A DNA stretch of 64,000 nt, taken from contig CM063509.1 in the NCBI GenBank assembly GCA_032207245.1, positions 10,571,085 through 10,635,084 of the forward strand, given 5' to 3'. The DNA is from Pardosa pseudoannulata. Lineage: Eukaryota > Arthropoda > Arachnida > Araneae > Lycosidae. The notes under the pieces were generated by a model. It had not been told where the DNA came from. It saw nothing but the letters and a program-made list of their open reading frames with translations, and made no database searches. Within the stretch, counting starts at the first letter, position 1. Each line of letters starts with the position of its first letter. Shown piece after piece: positions 35,801 to 50,400 of the stretch. The position numbers and the translations under genes are program-made.

Positions 35801-38800
35801 TGGATGAATTTTTCATAACTTTTCTATTAAAATTGTGGCACTTGTGAAATACTTTAATGGTATCCAAGGGTGCTGTGTCACGAAATTTAAGAATAATGGA
35901 TCTATACGAAGTATATGACATTAAAAACATGTTCAATAGAAAAGAAAACAATTTAATAATTGAAATTAATTGGAACCCTTACCAAGGATGACTTGTACCT
36001 TCTCTGAATTACTTGTCTTGTTTTGGGGTCTAAAAAGAAAGGAAAGAAAATGCTCTATTTATAACTTGATCATGTCAAATACATTATATAAGTAAAATGA
36101 GTTATATGGTATTCAAACACAGAAAGATGTCATAAATTAGCTTAGCTCTTATTATATACATAAAGAGTTAATTACAATAAAATTCACACACACAAAGAGG
36201 AATATTCTTAAAGTCATGCCAAATGAAATGACTTAAGAAATTATTCTATTTTGACAAGAAATTGTCATTTTTTAAATTATAACTTTTAATAGAGAATACC
36301 TGAAAACGATATCTGAAATATGTTTCTTGAATTATAAACACATTCATACATAAATAAATCTAAAAGAGGTATTTTATTTTATGAAAATTTACATCATTTA
36401 TGCATTAACTATCAATCAATTTCACTGCTTTACATTGAGAAAAAAAAAACATTGTTAAAAATAGATGGTTTAAAATAGAACACCGAGTAAAACAAATCAT
36501 GCACGTGCAGATGCAAGTACATATAGATATTTAAAAACACCTAGGCACAAAACAACATAGGAACTCATGCAATAAGCAGACAAACAAATATACACAATTA
36601 TGAGATTATATTAGCTTCAAATGGAAAAATATAACACTTTAAAAATTATAATAAAATCAATTCTTTTAACTTTATTTTTTACATATTTTAGATAAGTAAA
36701 TTGACTGCTTAATACAATTAATTCTAACTGTTTTACGTTTGTACTTAAATAATTAATATAGTTTAGAAGTTTAACAACGATAACTGAAAAGAAACAACAA
36801 AAAGGAAAAGGAAACTGGAGTGGAACAAAAAATAGTAATACCACAGAAGGAATCAAAGTGACATGAAGTATTTCACAAATATCAATAAACTGAGAAATTT
36901 TATACTCTTATTAGAAGAATGCATAGTGATAAAATTAAAAGCAGTGAAATATTTGAAAATCATGGAAAGAATAAATAAAAAATATTCATTTCTGTAAAAT
37001 AAGATATATTCATAAAGAGCTGTATCAGTATTTACTAGAGAGTTATTTCAGCATCTCATGTTCCAAGATTTTGCTCATATTTTGAAACACTGTTTAATCA
37101 TACAAATATTTTAAAAGTCTTATGTTTTTTTTCAGCAAAACACAGAGGTATAGAAGGCATACATACTATTATGAAAAAGATAAAAATTATACTTTAGAAA
37201 TTGCATTACAAAAGTTTCACCCACAAGTAATAATTTTGAAAGGAAATCATTAAGTAAACATGATAACCTTTCTAAGTAATGTTGTACTAACAAAAACTAT
37301 AAAAACCCACAATTGTTAAAGTAGAGAAATCATGAATAATAAGTAAAGTTCTATGAACACATAATGGATTTAAAAATGAATACATACAACATATTTGAGG
37401 TATGTCAGTGAAAAAAGAAACTTTACATAACTTCAGGGACATTTTATCACCAGACCTTTGCAATAAGCAACATTGAAAACTGAAAACATTGTGACATGCA
37501 AATAAATAAGACTTTATATTAAACAAGTATTAACTGGCATGTAAATATATACAGAAGCAGTTCTATAGAAAAGTATTTGAAAAAAAAAAAAAAAAAAAAA
37601 ACTTATCTAGGAAACTAACAGCAAACAATCATAAAAAAACAAGATGTGAAGATATTTTCGATCCTTTTTTCAATCTGTAGAATTTTTTTAAAAAGATACA
37701 TTACATTGAGATCTCTCAAACTTTTTAGTGAGTAACACCATGGCAGAGTGCTTAGTGCATGATTCAAGGTTTTTGTCAGTTTAAAAGAAAAGACTATGAA
37801 AAGGAACAATATATCCCAATGCAAAATATACAAATAAAAACCTTGCAATTCCTCTGCAACCCATTAATTCTACATGTAGAGACAAGTGAAAATTGTTGAC
37901 ATGTAATGAAAACTAAACAAAAATTAAATAAAAAATAAATGGCAACATAGGGGAAAGTCAATAAAAAAATTACAAGAATGGAAATAAAATTACAGTACGA
38001 TCAATAAAATTAAGAAATGTAAAGCAAGATTTCAAGCCATGCATTTTCAAAGGTGTTTCTTAAACATCAAGTATTTCAAGAAAGAGGAGCTGTTTGCTTG
38101 AGTACCACATCCATGAAAATGCAACACCTTGCATCAATAACAGTATAAAAATGAAAGTGCTTCATGTATATAACAACGTTAATTCTCAGAATGTGACAAC
38201 TAATAAGAGATTGAAAATGATTTTCCTCAGACATATAAAAGACATGCAACTTCATGGACAGACATAGATTGAATAAAGGAATAATGAATGTAAAATGAAT
38301 CAATAAGTAAACTACACATATCTAAATCAAATTTTCTTTATACCACATTTTTATTTCAAATTTAAAAAAATGACTCGGGTTTAAAAAGACCTATTCAAAC
38401 GAATAATAATTTAAAGAAACAAAAAGAGAAAATACAGCAATTCTAACATTTCATTAATAAATTGTCTGAGATGTATGGAAAATACCAACTACAGAAATTA
38501 CATTGAAAATTTCAAAGTATTTCTAAAAAAAGATTTCTATACGATAAATCACATGTAATATCTGACTGAGGGGTAAAATTAAATTGTAGGTATAAACTTT
38601 TTATAATGTGAAAATAAATTACTCATTACATTTAAGGTACACTTGATACAGTAAATTTAAAAATATAACTTTTTATAATGAGTAACTTTACAGCAAACTT
38701 TTTAAAATATATACTTTAAAATATTTCTAACAAAACCATCATAGCCTTATTTTTTCTGTTATATAAGAGTAACTTATAATTATAAATGAAAAAGAATAAC

Positions 38801-41800
38801 CTACACTTCATACAATTTGGATAAATAAATAAAACAACAAAAAGGAACTTTTAATTATTTTCTGGTAAATATTTAAAAATGGCTATTTCTTTATTTTCAA
38901 AATTTTGTGCACTGATTTAAGAATTAATTTCATACTAGACATCCTTAACCCACTTTATTTTTGTAGAATGAATATGCATATTCAGGGCCTGATCATACTT
39001 AACCCTTTTAAAGGTCACGATTAAAAATTCTTTCAGATTTAACGGAATTATGTTATAAACGTTGCCTGTGAAGATTATAAATTGGAACTATATGAAAACA
39101 AATTTTTACATTTCCTTGTAGGGGGGAATTTTTTTTTGGAGGGGGAGGGATAGTTGTGAAAACTTTTCCTTTTACAGCATGAAAATAACAGTTTTTTTAA
39201 TTAATTATATTGAAATAACAATGTATAATTATCATCAAAATGATGTAACAAATAGATAACTACACAATTTTTCATTGTTGTTTTGGGTAGGTGTTTTTAT
39301 TTGAAATCATAAGGAGAAAAATCAAATTCGAGATTTTTCATGTAAAGCAATTTTAAACTAATATATTTCAAAGGGAAAAATAAACAATGCAAAATTCTAT
39401 TACCTATTACTATATCAAAGAGTGAATAGCACAGAAAATAGAAAACAAAAATCTTTTGGATGTTTTTTAAAAGAGAAAAATGTATTAATAGGTGGTTTCG
39501 CTGTGAAACCACTGCCCATTAAAGGGTTAAATTGGGCTTCAGGGTAAGGAGCTCCCCATGGTATCAAGCATTTTAATAGGTAAATACAGAAGTCGTCAAT
39601 AATGTAACATGTATTAGTGAAACTCGAAAAGCTAACTAAAAAAATAATTCAATAAAGTTTGTATCATAAACTGTATCGACAATTCATATATTATCCCAAA
39701 CAGTATTTTCTGAAAAATGAGTTCTTATTTAAAATAGTCATGAGGAGACAATATAATACTCTATAGAACTTTTAATAAAATAATAAGAAACAAAATGTAG
39801 TGTATATAATTAAAATATAGAATAAATATATACCTATCAATAAAATACTTTTTCCCTGTTTGCTAAAAGTAATGTCGACAATAATTGTGGAAATAATTTC
39901 AAATGCAGAACTGTTGTAACTTAACTTTATTGTAATAACTAAGATTCGGAGACTATGGGCTATTGACCTACTTGTACATGTGATAATCAAGCCCTGTGCA
40001 TATTTTTGTATAAAAACTCAACATAAAGTGCTTTTAATCTTATTTTTCTACTTGCTCATAAAAACAAATAATAATTTTTTTCCTTAATTAAAACTGGAAA
40101 CAAATACAGACATGACATTATAGAGCAACAATAGAACAATGCTTGAAAAAATGTGTGCTTTACAAAAGAAAATGTAGAGAAAGAATGACACACCAGGGAT
40201 AAAAAAGAAAAGACTGTACAACAGAAGTATAAGTAAGAAAAACTTTGTATTCTTTATAATAAGTAGCATCACAACACAAGATGCAAGCATTCAAATTCCA
40301 AAAAGGAGAAAGGAGACACGAGAACATGCAAGGAACGGCCAGACTGGATGGATGTGAAAATGCAGCAAAAAACGAATGACAGACAACAAGTCTAAAAAGT
40401 TTGTTCCCAGGTAGGGATATATGGAAAGCAGAAGAAAGAAACAGATTATTAGGTACTTTGTTACTACAGGACAACTTACTAAACTCTTCCAGAACAAACA
40501 TCTCGCCCTTTTGGGTGAAACACTTCCTTATGTTTTCCAGCCTTACAAAGAACTGTAAAGTAAGAAGTCATTCTTGTAATTGTGAGCCCGACTATTGCTT
40601 CTACCTCTTTCTTGCAAATACTAAAGCTTTTTTTAAGTTCAAATAAAACAAACATCTACTACAATGTCATAAAGTAAAAAGAAATTATAATCAGCACAGT
40701 GAAACTAACTTAATATTGTCAGTAGATGAAAATCCCCTCAATCATTAATCATGGCAACAAAATATGTTACTGATTAAAATAAGTTATTTAGAAGAAATTA
40801 TTTTTTAACATTTTATGCCTTACCTCAAAGTAGTAATAAATGTTCTTGAATTTTTAAAAAACAGAAGCATAAAATCAATAGTTTTATAACCAAGGCAACA
40901 CATATGCATTTGGACAGTTCATTTATAATCCTCCTAACTCACAAATTTTTAATGACACAAATCTCAAAAATGTTATAACTGTAAATTTTTCTCTATTAAA
41001 AGACTAACATATACAGAAATTAAAAAAAAAGCTTATTTTAAATACAATGAAATATGTAAGGGATTTTTACCATAGAAGCTTTAAGTTTACATATTTCCCA
41101 GATTTTAAATATACTTACGAAAACTAAATATCTGTACAAATAAAGAGCTTGTATTCAAAAATATTTTAAGTGAAAATATAGATTTTCTAAACTAAATTAT
41201 AAATGAGATTATTTAAAAGAATAAAAATTAAATAAAACTTAGAAGTCTACATGAACAATTGTTTTTATTATGCAATAAAAGACTCTTTTAAGTCAGATTT
41301 AAAATTTAATTGGTTCTAATATTAAAAAAAATTAAATTATTGAATACTCATTGCATAAAATATAATTTTGATTGGAAATTTAAGCTTTATATATTATGTT
41401 TGAATTAAAAAGGCAAAAAAAAATTTGTACATATCAGAAATTTTAAGTCTTACATCAGAGCTTATAATTTTTTGATACATCAAAAAAAATTTTATTGTAT
41501 AATATTAAAATACAAATATAAGGTATTTTTAAAAAATCTTATACACATTTTTTTTCAATTCCAATTTTTTTTTCTAAATTAAATAATATGACATCCATTT
41601 TAAGTGAGTTTCACTGCACATTTATATTATTGCAAAACATAAAAATAAAACAAAAATAAAATTATTATTTATCTTACTAATATAGGTGCAGAAATTCACA
41701 TAGCAATACATTTTACAAAATTAAAAAATAAATCAAACATGCAGAAAATTAAGAAAGTGCTGAAGAATACAGTTGTGATATACTCATGCAACACAGCACT

Positions 41801-44383
41801 AAATAACACTTTTTCTTTATTAAACAAACACAGTTTTAAAGTAGCGGCACACACAAATAAAAGAAACCCAAAAATAAATTAAAAGAACACAATAAAGATT
41901 AAATTAAAAAAACAAAGCTTGCAGGAATCTATCTCTATTTTGGGAACATATTTCCATTCCCATTTTTTTTAACTCCAATTAAATAGATTTTTAAAAAAAT
42001 TAATTATTTTGCCTAGCAAAAACTGCAAGGTATATAACATTTTATGGACAGTAACAAATTTAACATTTCCCTCCTCTAAATATACTATTTACAAATTTAG
42101 CTTCAATACCTATAATATGTATACATGCAAATGTATAAAGTACTAGATATATAAAACTGGTTTAAAAAAAAAAAAATGTCTTAAATTCAGAATCTTAACA
42201 TAGTAAGTTATGAGACCAAACATTACGATTTCTTTTTCTTTTGATAGTTAAATGCTCAAACAAGACCTTGAAGGGATTAAAAATAAAGAATATAGCTATT
42301 GAAATTTATAAAATAAAAGGTTAAAAAATCCTAATATATTGTTTGAAATGTAACAAAAGGGTTATAAGTGATGGAAACTAGTTTTGGAATCTATAAACAT
42401 TAAAGATATATTAAAGTCACAAAATATTTATAAAAACTCAAATTGAATATATAAAGTGTATAATTTCACATCAAATGCCATATTTCATTAAGTTCTTGTC
42501 TCAGAAAAATAACTTTAATGCTGTATAAACCATAAATTTTTAGTTTATTTAAATGTCCTGTCATAAAACAAATATGAACTGCATTTAAGAAACACCAACC
42601 TATTTTTTAAATAAACATATTATATAATATTTGAATTTTTTTAATACTGTTACCCACTTTGATTCTAATTTTTCTACATCAAAGCAAAATTTATCTTATT
42701 AATAATGGATGCCTTCTATGAAAATTTTTCAACAGATGTAATAACATTCACATAGAATATTCAATAAACCTCATGATTATACTATAATAATTTTTTTTTC
42801 TTTTGGTAATGGAGGAACTTTTTATCTTCATTAAAGTTTTCACCACTTGATATAATTTTTCATACAACACTCCATCACAATTACTAATGAAATGCATGCC
42901 TGGTATTTACAAACTTCCTTTTTTTCACAATATGCTGTTAACTGCATTCCATATTCACATTTTCAAATGATATTTTCTTCTGAAATAGCATTTCAAAAAG
43001 AATCTTATTGAACTAATGAGCAAGTTTTCTGCCTATTCATAATACTTGTTATTTTTCAAAAATCCTTTTGAACAGAACGAAGAGTGCTTATTAGTAACAA
43101 ATAAAAGGTATCATTTAAAATAATGATAACATATAAGTTAATTAAATAAAATTAATATTACAATGCATTTATAAATAAATACATTTCATTAAGTTCATAG
43201 CATTAAAATAAAAATTTTAGAAAATTCAAACTGCACAGTTTCAAAAATCAATTAAAAACATGAAGTGGTAAAATATGTACAGTAATAAAACCACAAAAAT
43301 ATGTTATATTACCAAAATTATTTAGTTAAAAAAAATTATCTTTAAACAAATAAAGAAGACATTTATATTAAACTAATGCTGAACAACTAATATGAAATTT
43401 AATATTGCTCCATCATAAAATTTCAAAACAAATATGTATTGAATTATGTTATTCTAATGAACTTTAACTAAAAAGTTGCAGATAATGTACAAAGCACTCA
43501 TAAATGATAAATCTCTACAAATTAAAGTGCATGAAATTGCATTATAATACTTCAAAAGTATAATGCAAATTTTAAAGAAGCATAACAATGTATAGCAATA
43601 ACCTTATATGGTAAATATCTTAAAGAGTACAGACATAGAACAATATTAAAAAAGTTTCTAAATATATGAAATTTTGATATTTTCTTAGACTGCCAATTTA
43701 AATTATTGATAACATACATGAGAACTGCTTCAAAAAATTAGCAACACTAAGAATTTATAACTTTGGAAAAATTGGAGGGCGTGTTTATGTATACATATAT
43801 ATATAATATATGCAGAGCTACTCGTATTTCCCTCTGGAGTTACAAAATGTTATAGTAAAAAAACTAAGATGAATATAGCAAAAACAAACCTTGCTTTAAA
43901 TACAGAAACAATTCAAGTTTTTTATAATTACAGTTGGCATTTAAATAGCAAGTCTTTATTCGAGTTATACTAATGATTTTGAGTGAGTGAGCTTTTAAAG
44001 ATAACGTACCTCTTTTGTGTCAGGTCACCATGTTTCCTGGATTTAACAACATGACTTTTTCTTGGCATGGCATCAATGTGCATCACACAACAAAGGAGAT
44101 AAAACACTTTGTTTTCTTATACACTTTACCATTTATTTCGCAGAACTGCTTGAAAGGATCACTCATGCTGTGAATACTGTTGATAGTATCATGTTTAACA
44201 CAGTCTGGCAAGAACTGAAATTTCATATTGATGTGCGTCATGTGAGCAAGGTTCACACGTAGAATACCTATAGACACTATAATTAAAACTTGAACTGTTT
44301 CTGTATTTAATGCTTTTTTTTTTGTACTTATCTTAGTATTTTTTAATGTAGACTTCTGAAACTTTAGAGAGAATTATGAATAG

Positions 44384-44453
<70 letters not shown>

Positions 44454-47400
44454 AGATCTATAGGACAGGATTTCCTGTAACATAACAACCAATACTATTT
44501 GCAGAGATTGAATTTTTATTTTCATAAATCTCAATATGACTAATTTTAAAACTTTCCCAAAATAAGCAAAAGTGTAAAAATAACATTTTGACTCACATAT
44601 TTCAGACATACTATATTGCAATAAACGTAGATATTAACCCGATGAAGATAATTAAAAAAATGTATTGATATAGCTGTACCTAAATATAGATATATGTATT
44701 ATACATATCTATAAGTTTATAAGCAACCTGAAATACTTTTGAATTAGTTTATGTTGATAAACTAATTCCAAAAAATGTTAGCATACATATCCATAAAACA
44801 ATAAGAAAAAATGCTCTATACACAAGAATAAGTAATATATAAATTGGAAAGAGTATAGCTACAAATTTATTGATATAAACCACACTTTATGTAGTTTACA
44901 AATTTCTTTCCCTAAATGACTATGAAAATAAATGAAGACAAACTTAATTATTTTCAAACTCTTAATTCTATCTAAAAAATAACCTAATTTTAGTACAACT
45001 TTTTTGTCAATAAATAATTGTACATAAATTAAAAAACCTGAAATATATTTTATATACAGAATTTTAAGTACCAGAAGCACTTTCTAACCTAATATATTAA
45101 AAACTTTATTTAAATTTCACCTGAAAAAAAGGAACACTAAGAAAAGCTATTTACAAAGAAAATCTTAAAAAGGTATTCTGGTATAGCAGAATATTTTTGA
45201 AATAAGATGATGGTTAGGTTTACCATTTGTTTTTCTTTTCATTAATTTGTTCAATATTTAAAGACAATAAGATATCGAAAATATGATTGAAAAGTATCAG
45301 TTTTACAAAATATATAAGAGATAAACTAATATCAAGCATTTTAAAATGTAGAATAATTTTACTTTCCATGTTATTCTCACTATTTTTTTAAGAGTATATA
45401 TTTTTTTTTCAAACTCAATTACATAAGGACATAATGAATTTTATTTATACGAAATCTAAGAGAATTACTGAACTAAATATAAATCGTAAACAATGAACCA
45501 CCGTATTAGTATCAATGCTGAATATAGAGATAGACATAAGGGGTTAAATTGAAATGGAAGACATTTTACTCTAAAACTAATATAGAAGGGAAAAATTCAA
45601 TACAATGAAAAAAATTTGGTTTTGAAAACATAGTACATTTTCAAAATAAATAAATATAATAATAATAAGCTAAAAATAAAAGGGATTATACGTTGTTAGT
45701 TTAGACAATCTTATAGGTAATAATAGGAATTCAAGTATATCTATTAAAAGCAATTAATTTTTTAAAGAAACTCGTCCTTTTTAATAAATGGTGAAAGCAA
45801 TCTGCACAGAACAAATGTTTAAAATTTATACTATATTTACATAATTGTTTTTATGGTTTGAAGAGTTAATTTATTCTATTCTTTGGTTGATTGGTTATTT
45901 ACGAGTGAAAAACATCTTTGGTATTTATATTGAGATAAAGTGCAAAAATAAAATTAAAATCTTTAAAGCATTTCTGAAAATGTACTGTTTGTATATGATA
46001 TGAAAAATTTTACCCATTGCTTGTACAACTTTAGCTCTCCAATACTATCTCCTGTTTCAGATTTGAGGAATTAAATAGGATTTTTACTATGCCATCTATT
46101 AAAGTAACTCAAGTTCTTATAAACTCAATAGTGGGAATCAAATCATCATATTCATGTAAAGTATTTTCAGTTAATTACAGGAGGACATTTCGTGTTCAAA
46201 GGATCTGAAATTTTATTAAAAAACGGAGGAAATGTCTGCAAATTGGATAGCATCTGTTAAGTCTACACAGAAGAACTCATTAATCAGAAATACATAGACT
46301 ACTTTATATAAAAAAATTACTTATGAGACACAATGAAGGATACTTAAGTGATTATTAAACTTAAGCCAGTAAGGCATATTTCTTGAACACCTTCCTTTAG
46401 CATCATTTAGAATTCTTTATACTATATTTTTCCTCACCTTTTTTTAAACTCTTTATACAGCTATTTTTTTTAGCAATGGTATGTTAAAACTTTTAGAATT
46501 AAGACTGGTGTGTAAAGAAATTCATCTAAATTATTAGATTAATTTTATTTTAATATCTTTTTTTGATGAGAAGTAATGCATACCGTTACCTATAGGGTGT
46601 GATTAAAAGGTAGGGTGTTTCATGCTTCTTATTTAATTTATATCAGATTACATAAAATTCATGATGCCTATTTTGCAAATACTACAGTCTAAATGAGAAT
46701 TTGAATGAATGAATAAAGGGTTATGTACAGAAGAAACTGGCTGAAAAATGTAGTCTTCATCTAAAGCTATCCTTAAAATTGTTAAAACCATGATATGAAG
46801 TTAAGATGTTTGTCAATTTTCTTTGTTATTTCTGAAATCATTAAAAAATGGCAGATCTAATGAGAGATGGTACAATGGCTTACTATACACTTTTAAAAAT
46901 ACTATAATTTTATATTCATAAAAGTTAAGTTACCAACTAAGTGATGAATATAACATATTCCTCTTTGATTATAAAAAAGGTGTATTTTTTTTTATATATA
47001 ACCACAAATTGAAAAATAAACATGTTTAAAGTAAATGTGAAATGGTTAAAATTCCTCCTTGTGCAAAACTTATATTAATCAAAATTTCTTAGTTCTCCCC
47101 ATACAATTCAGTAAATGATACACATTGCTTAAAGTTTTGAATTAATAATATTAAATTATAATATTTCTATTTATAAAACACTAACACATTGTAGCAGATA
47201 TTAATGCTGCTATCTATGAAGCAATGCCTATATTTTTAACAATAAAATTTAGATTCCTCCCACATGCAGTTACACGCACACACATTTATATTAACAGTAT
47301 TTCTATCATGTCAATGAAATCTCTAAGCATTTTTACAATGAGCTTTTAGTTACCAAGAATAGAATACATGAAAATAAGTTTATTAAAAGTCATCACAAAA

Positions 47401-50400
47401 CTAGTGATTAAAATAAGTATTACACACAAATTTCAAAACTAAACTAAAGGGCTTCAAGTACTTGATTTCAATTGTAAACAAATTTAACATTTCAATAATA
47501 TATAGAGTTAATGCTATAACATGATGTTAACAGTTAAGTAAAATGTTTGTTAACATGACAGTATGTAACTTAAATCTCAATATTTCAAAACTGAGATAAA
47601 ATATGTAATAAATTATAATATCACATGATTAAACTAACAACCTAAATTTAAATTAAAAATATAAACTAAAAAAAGCATCAAGTACAAATGAACAATTAAT
47701 ATGAGTAAAAAAGTTTATCAATCGATGAATTGTGTTACTTTTTTAAGACATTTAAAATTACCTTACAGCAACTATATCCTAATAGAAAATTAGCACAACT
47801 ATACAAATAAGATATGTACCAACTATTTTCATTTTATTAAATAAAAATAAATGATCCAAAATAGAAAATATTGATAACACTACAGGTGGCAAGTATAACA
47901 ATTCACTAAAGATATTTCAAAGTTTTAATGAATACTCAATTCTTTAAAAAATGTATGTTATATGAAAATTATTTGAGTTCTAATTGAACAAAATTCTTTA
48001 AGTTTCATTTGATAAAATTAACAACATTTCACAGGTAAATGATATTTCAATATGTGAGGAAGCAGATTCATATTCTCTTGCTAGAATTTATATCATTTTA
48101 AAACTTCTTGATAACATATTAAAAAATTAGAGGTAAAACACTTAAAATTCTATGAATTACAGAAGCTCAATCTGAATTAGCAAGAAAATTATATTTTTTA
48201 TGAATAACAATAAAGTTCTTCACTATCCAAAAATAAGATCATACAAAACATGTTTGCATATTTATCAAAATACTGAATGAATTAATTTTTACATTAAAAG
48301 TATTTTTTGCATAGTTAAATTTGTATTTAGCTTAATAAAGCTTAAGGTTGAACTTCTTTGAATGTATATGTATACTGGTATACATAATTTAATCAAAAAT
48401 ATACTTTAGTAGATATATTACTTGAATAAGAATAGAAAGTTTCTTTATAATCAATGCAAATACATTGATTCTAATTTCCATCTTGATATTTTTATATTGA
48501 TTGCTGCGTTCAAAAGTTCTACTGCAGAAGAACAGAAACTATGTACTTTATCACTGTATGATGATTTACTTAGAACTATTTTATAATGAAGTAATGAAAA
48601 TGATTGTAGTAAACTTAGTTATGGCTGAAATTTCCCTTTTGAATTAATAAAAAAGAATAGTAAAATTTCAGTTATAACTACAGGTCTACAGTTCAATAAT
48701 ACATGCATTTTAGATAATTCTATGAAGTTTATTTATTTCATATGAAAAAAAAAAAAGAAATAAAATAGACGAAAAAAAAAAAGATGATCGAAAGAAAAAA
48801 AGTTTCATTATGCTTGATATATGAAGTTTATTGAGACTTATCAATAAAATACTTTAATATGTGAAAACTACAACTGCTAAAATATAATTTCACCAATAAA
48901 AATGCTACATTTCCACAAAAGTATAAAAAAATCAAATGTAATTGAACTTATTTTTGCAAAAACTTGTGCTTAATGAAGAAATTTTTAAAAAATGCTTGAA
49001 CTAATGTTGAAAGTCCCATACAAAACTATTTTACTTGAACATGACTTGGATTTAGCAAGGATATTTTTTAGAAAACATCTTAGTTTAACTAAATACTAAG
49101 TTTTTTACTCTAACTGGCAACATGAAAGATATTTCTTGCTGCCAGAAACTTTTAGAGCCAGGAATCAGTCAGAGGAAACAGGATATATGTGACTCTGAAT
49201 CTTTACTGATTACAATTAGAAATCATAGAATAAGAATCAAAGACTTATGTTATGATGGACAATGTGCAGATTACATCCTAAGTCCAAATTGAAGAAAGAA
49301 TCAGTGCAGAGATAAAGTACTTACTCTCAAGAGGTGTCACCAAATGCAGAAGCTAAAAACAGTGACGAGGAAGAGTAGAACCTCTACTATCTCCCAAGCA
49401 ATATAATATGTTAATAAACACAAATTTTCTTAGAATCATGAGGTCTCAATAATGTATTCTGTGCATGATTTGGTTTGGTTTGGAAGTGCTAGGTCTACTT
49501 TTTGCAACACGAGGACTAATGAGACCAGGACCTACAGCTTAAAGCCAATTCCAAACGGCTACAAACATTCATGTCACAGTGGGATTCGAACCCACGAACT
49601 TCAGTACCGAAGGTCAGCACCCTAATCAATCAGCCATCGTTTGGCGTATTCTGTGCCATCAGTGTCATACATTGAACAATTGTAAAAGAAACAAACAAAA
49701 CAAGCATTTACTTATTTGTATAAATAAAGACAAAGTTAATATAATTTGTATCTAATTCATTTTTAGCATTAACATTTTTCAGTTTTTCTATTTTTGGTAG
49801 ACTTTGTTTTTATGAATCCTTGGTTTGGTTTCCTGATTTGGTTTAGTTTGGAGTGATATGGTCTACTTTTTTGATACCTGGAAGTTGATGACACTGGGAT
49901 ATACCGCTTAAAGCCAATTTTGAATGGCTATAAACATCCATGATAGGTATGGTATTTGATTACCTAATACAATCTGATACCGAAGGGCATCACAGTGTTG
50001 ATTTAGCCATTATTCGGCTTATGAATACTTGTACTCAAAGAGCTAACTGTCTCCATCTTTATCTTTATTATAGATGAGTATGGCTGTATTATAAAAATAT
50101 TTAGGGGTCTGCAGAGACAAATGACAGTGTTAAAGAAAAAGAGCATATTTTGAATAAATTAAAAGTGTATTATTTAACTTATTTAGTGAGGTAGCAATAA
50201 AATAAGATGCAATAATACAAGAAAACATGTTTTAAAATTTACTCATTAAAGGAGAAATAAGTTTTCTTTTGATAAATTTGTTATAGGTAACAAGGTAACA
50301 ATTTCTATAACTTATTATTCTATAAATTTCTATAAATACGATGGAAATAAGCATATTTTATTTCTTAGAAGAGTGAATAATTTGAGATTAAGTAAAACTT

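Larger units (their letters stand above)
20824..35982 (-). other. MADD last intron (15.2 kb)
   Basis: A-rich on the + strand. It is packed with mobile elements: a TIR element (21452-22346), a SINE B (22420-22735), a TTAA-flanked element (22762-23685), a hAT-like element (25994-26800), a SINE A fragment (27487-27565), and a piggyBac-like element split by a mariner (30229-32838). The parts 23.7-25.9, 27.6-30.2 and 32.9-35.9 kb hold no recognisable gene, only AT-rich DNA, a C run near 33784, and small perfect stems at 29691-29720 and 35478-35508. Confidence 0.8.

Noticed and set aside
39297..40501. Several minus-strand frames of 68-113 residues, hydrophobic
   Set aside because: They come from A-rich + strand DNA read in reverse (Phe/Leu/Ile-rich); only the 73 nt at 40480-40552 are a supported exon.
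44636..45547. TTAACCC ... GGGGTTAA pair, possible further piggyBac-type element
   Set aside because: Only the first few bases beyond TTAA are complementary; TTAA is very common in this DNA.
49325..49352. Possible micro-exon on the minus strand (acceptor TTTTTAG, 28 nt, donor GTAAGT) in the 14-kb MADD intron
   Set aside because: It lies between two exons that join at phase 0, and 28 nt would shift the frame; it matches no part of MADD.
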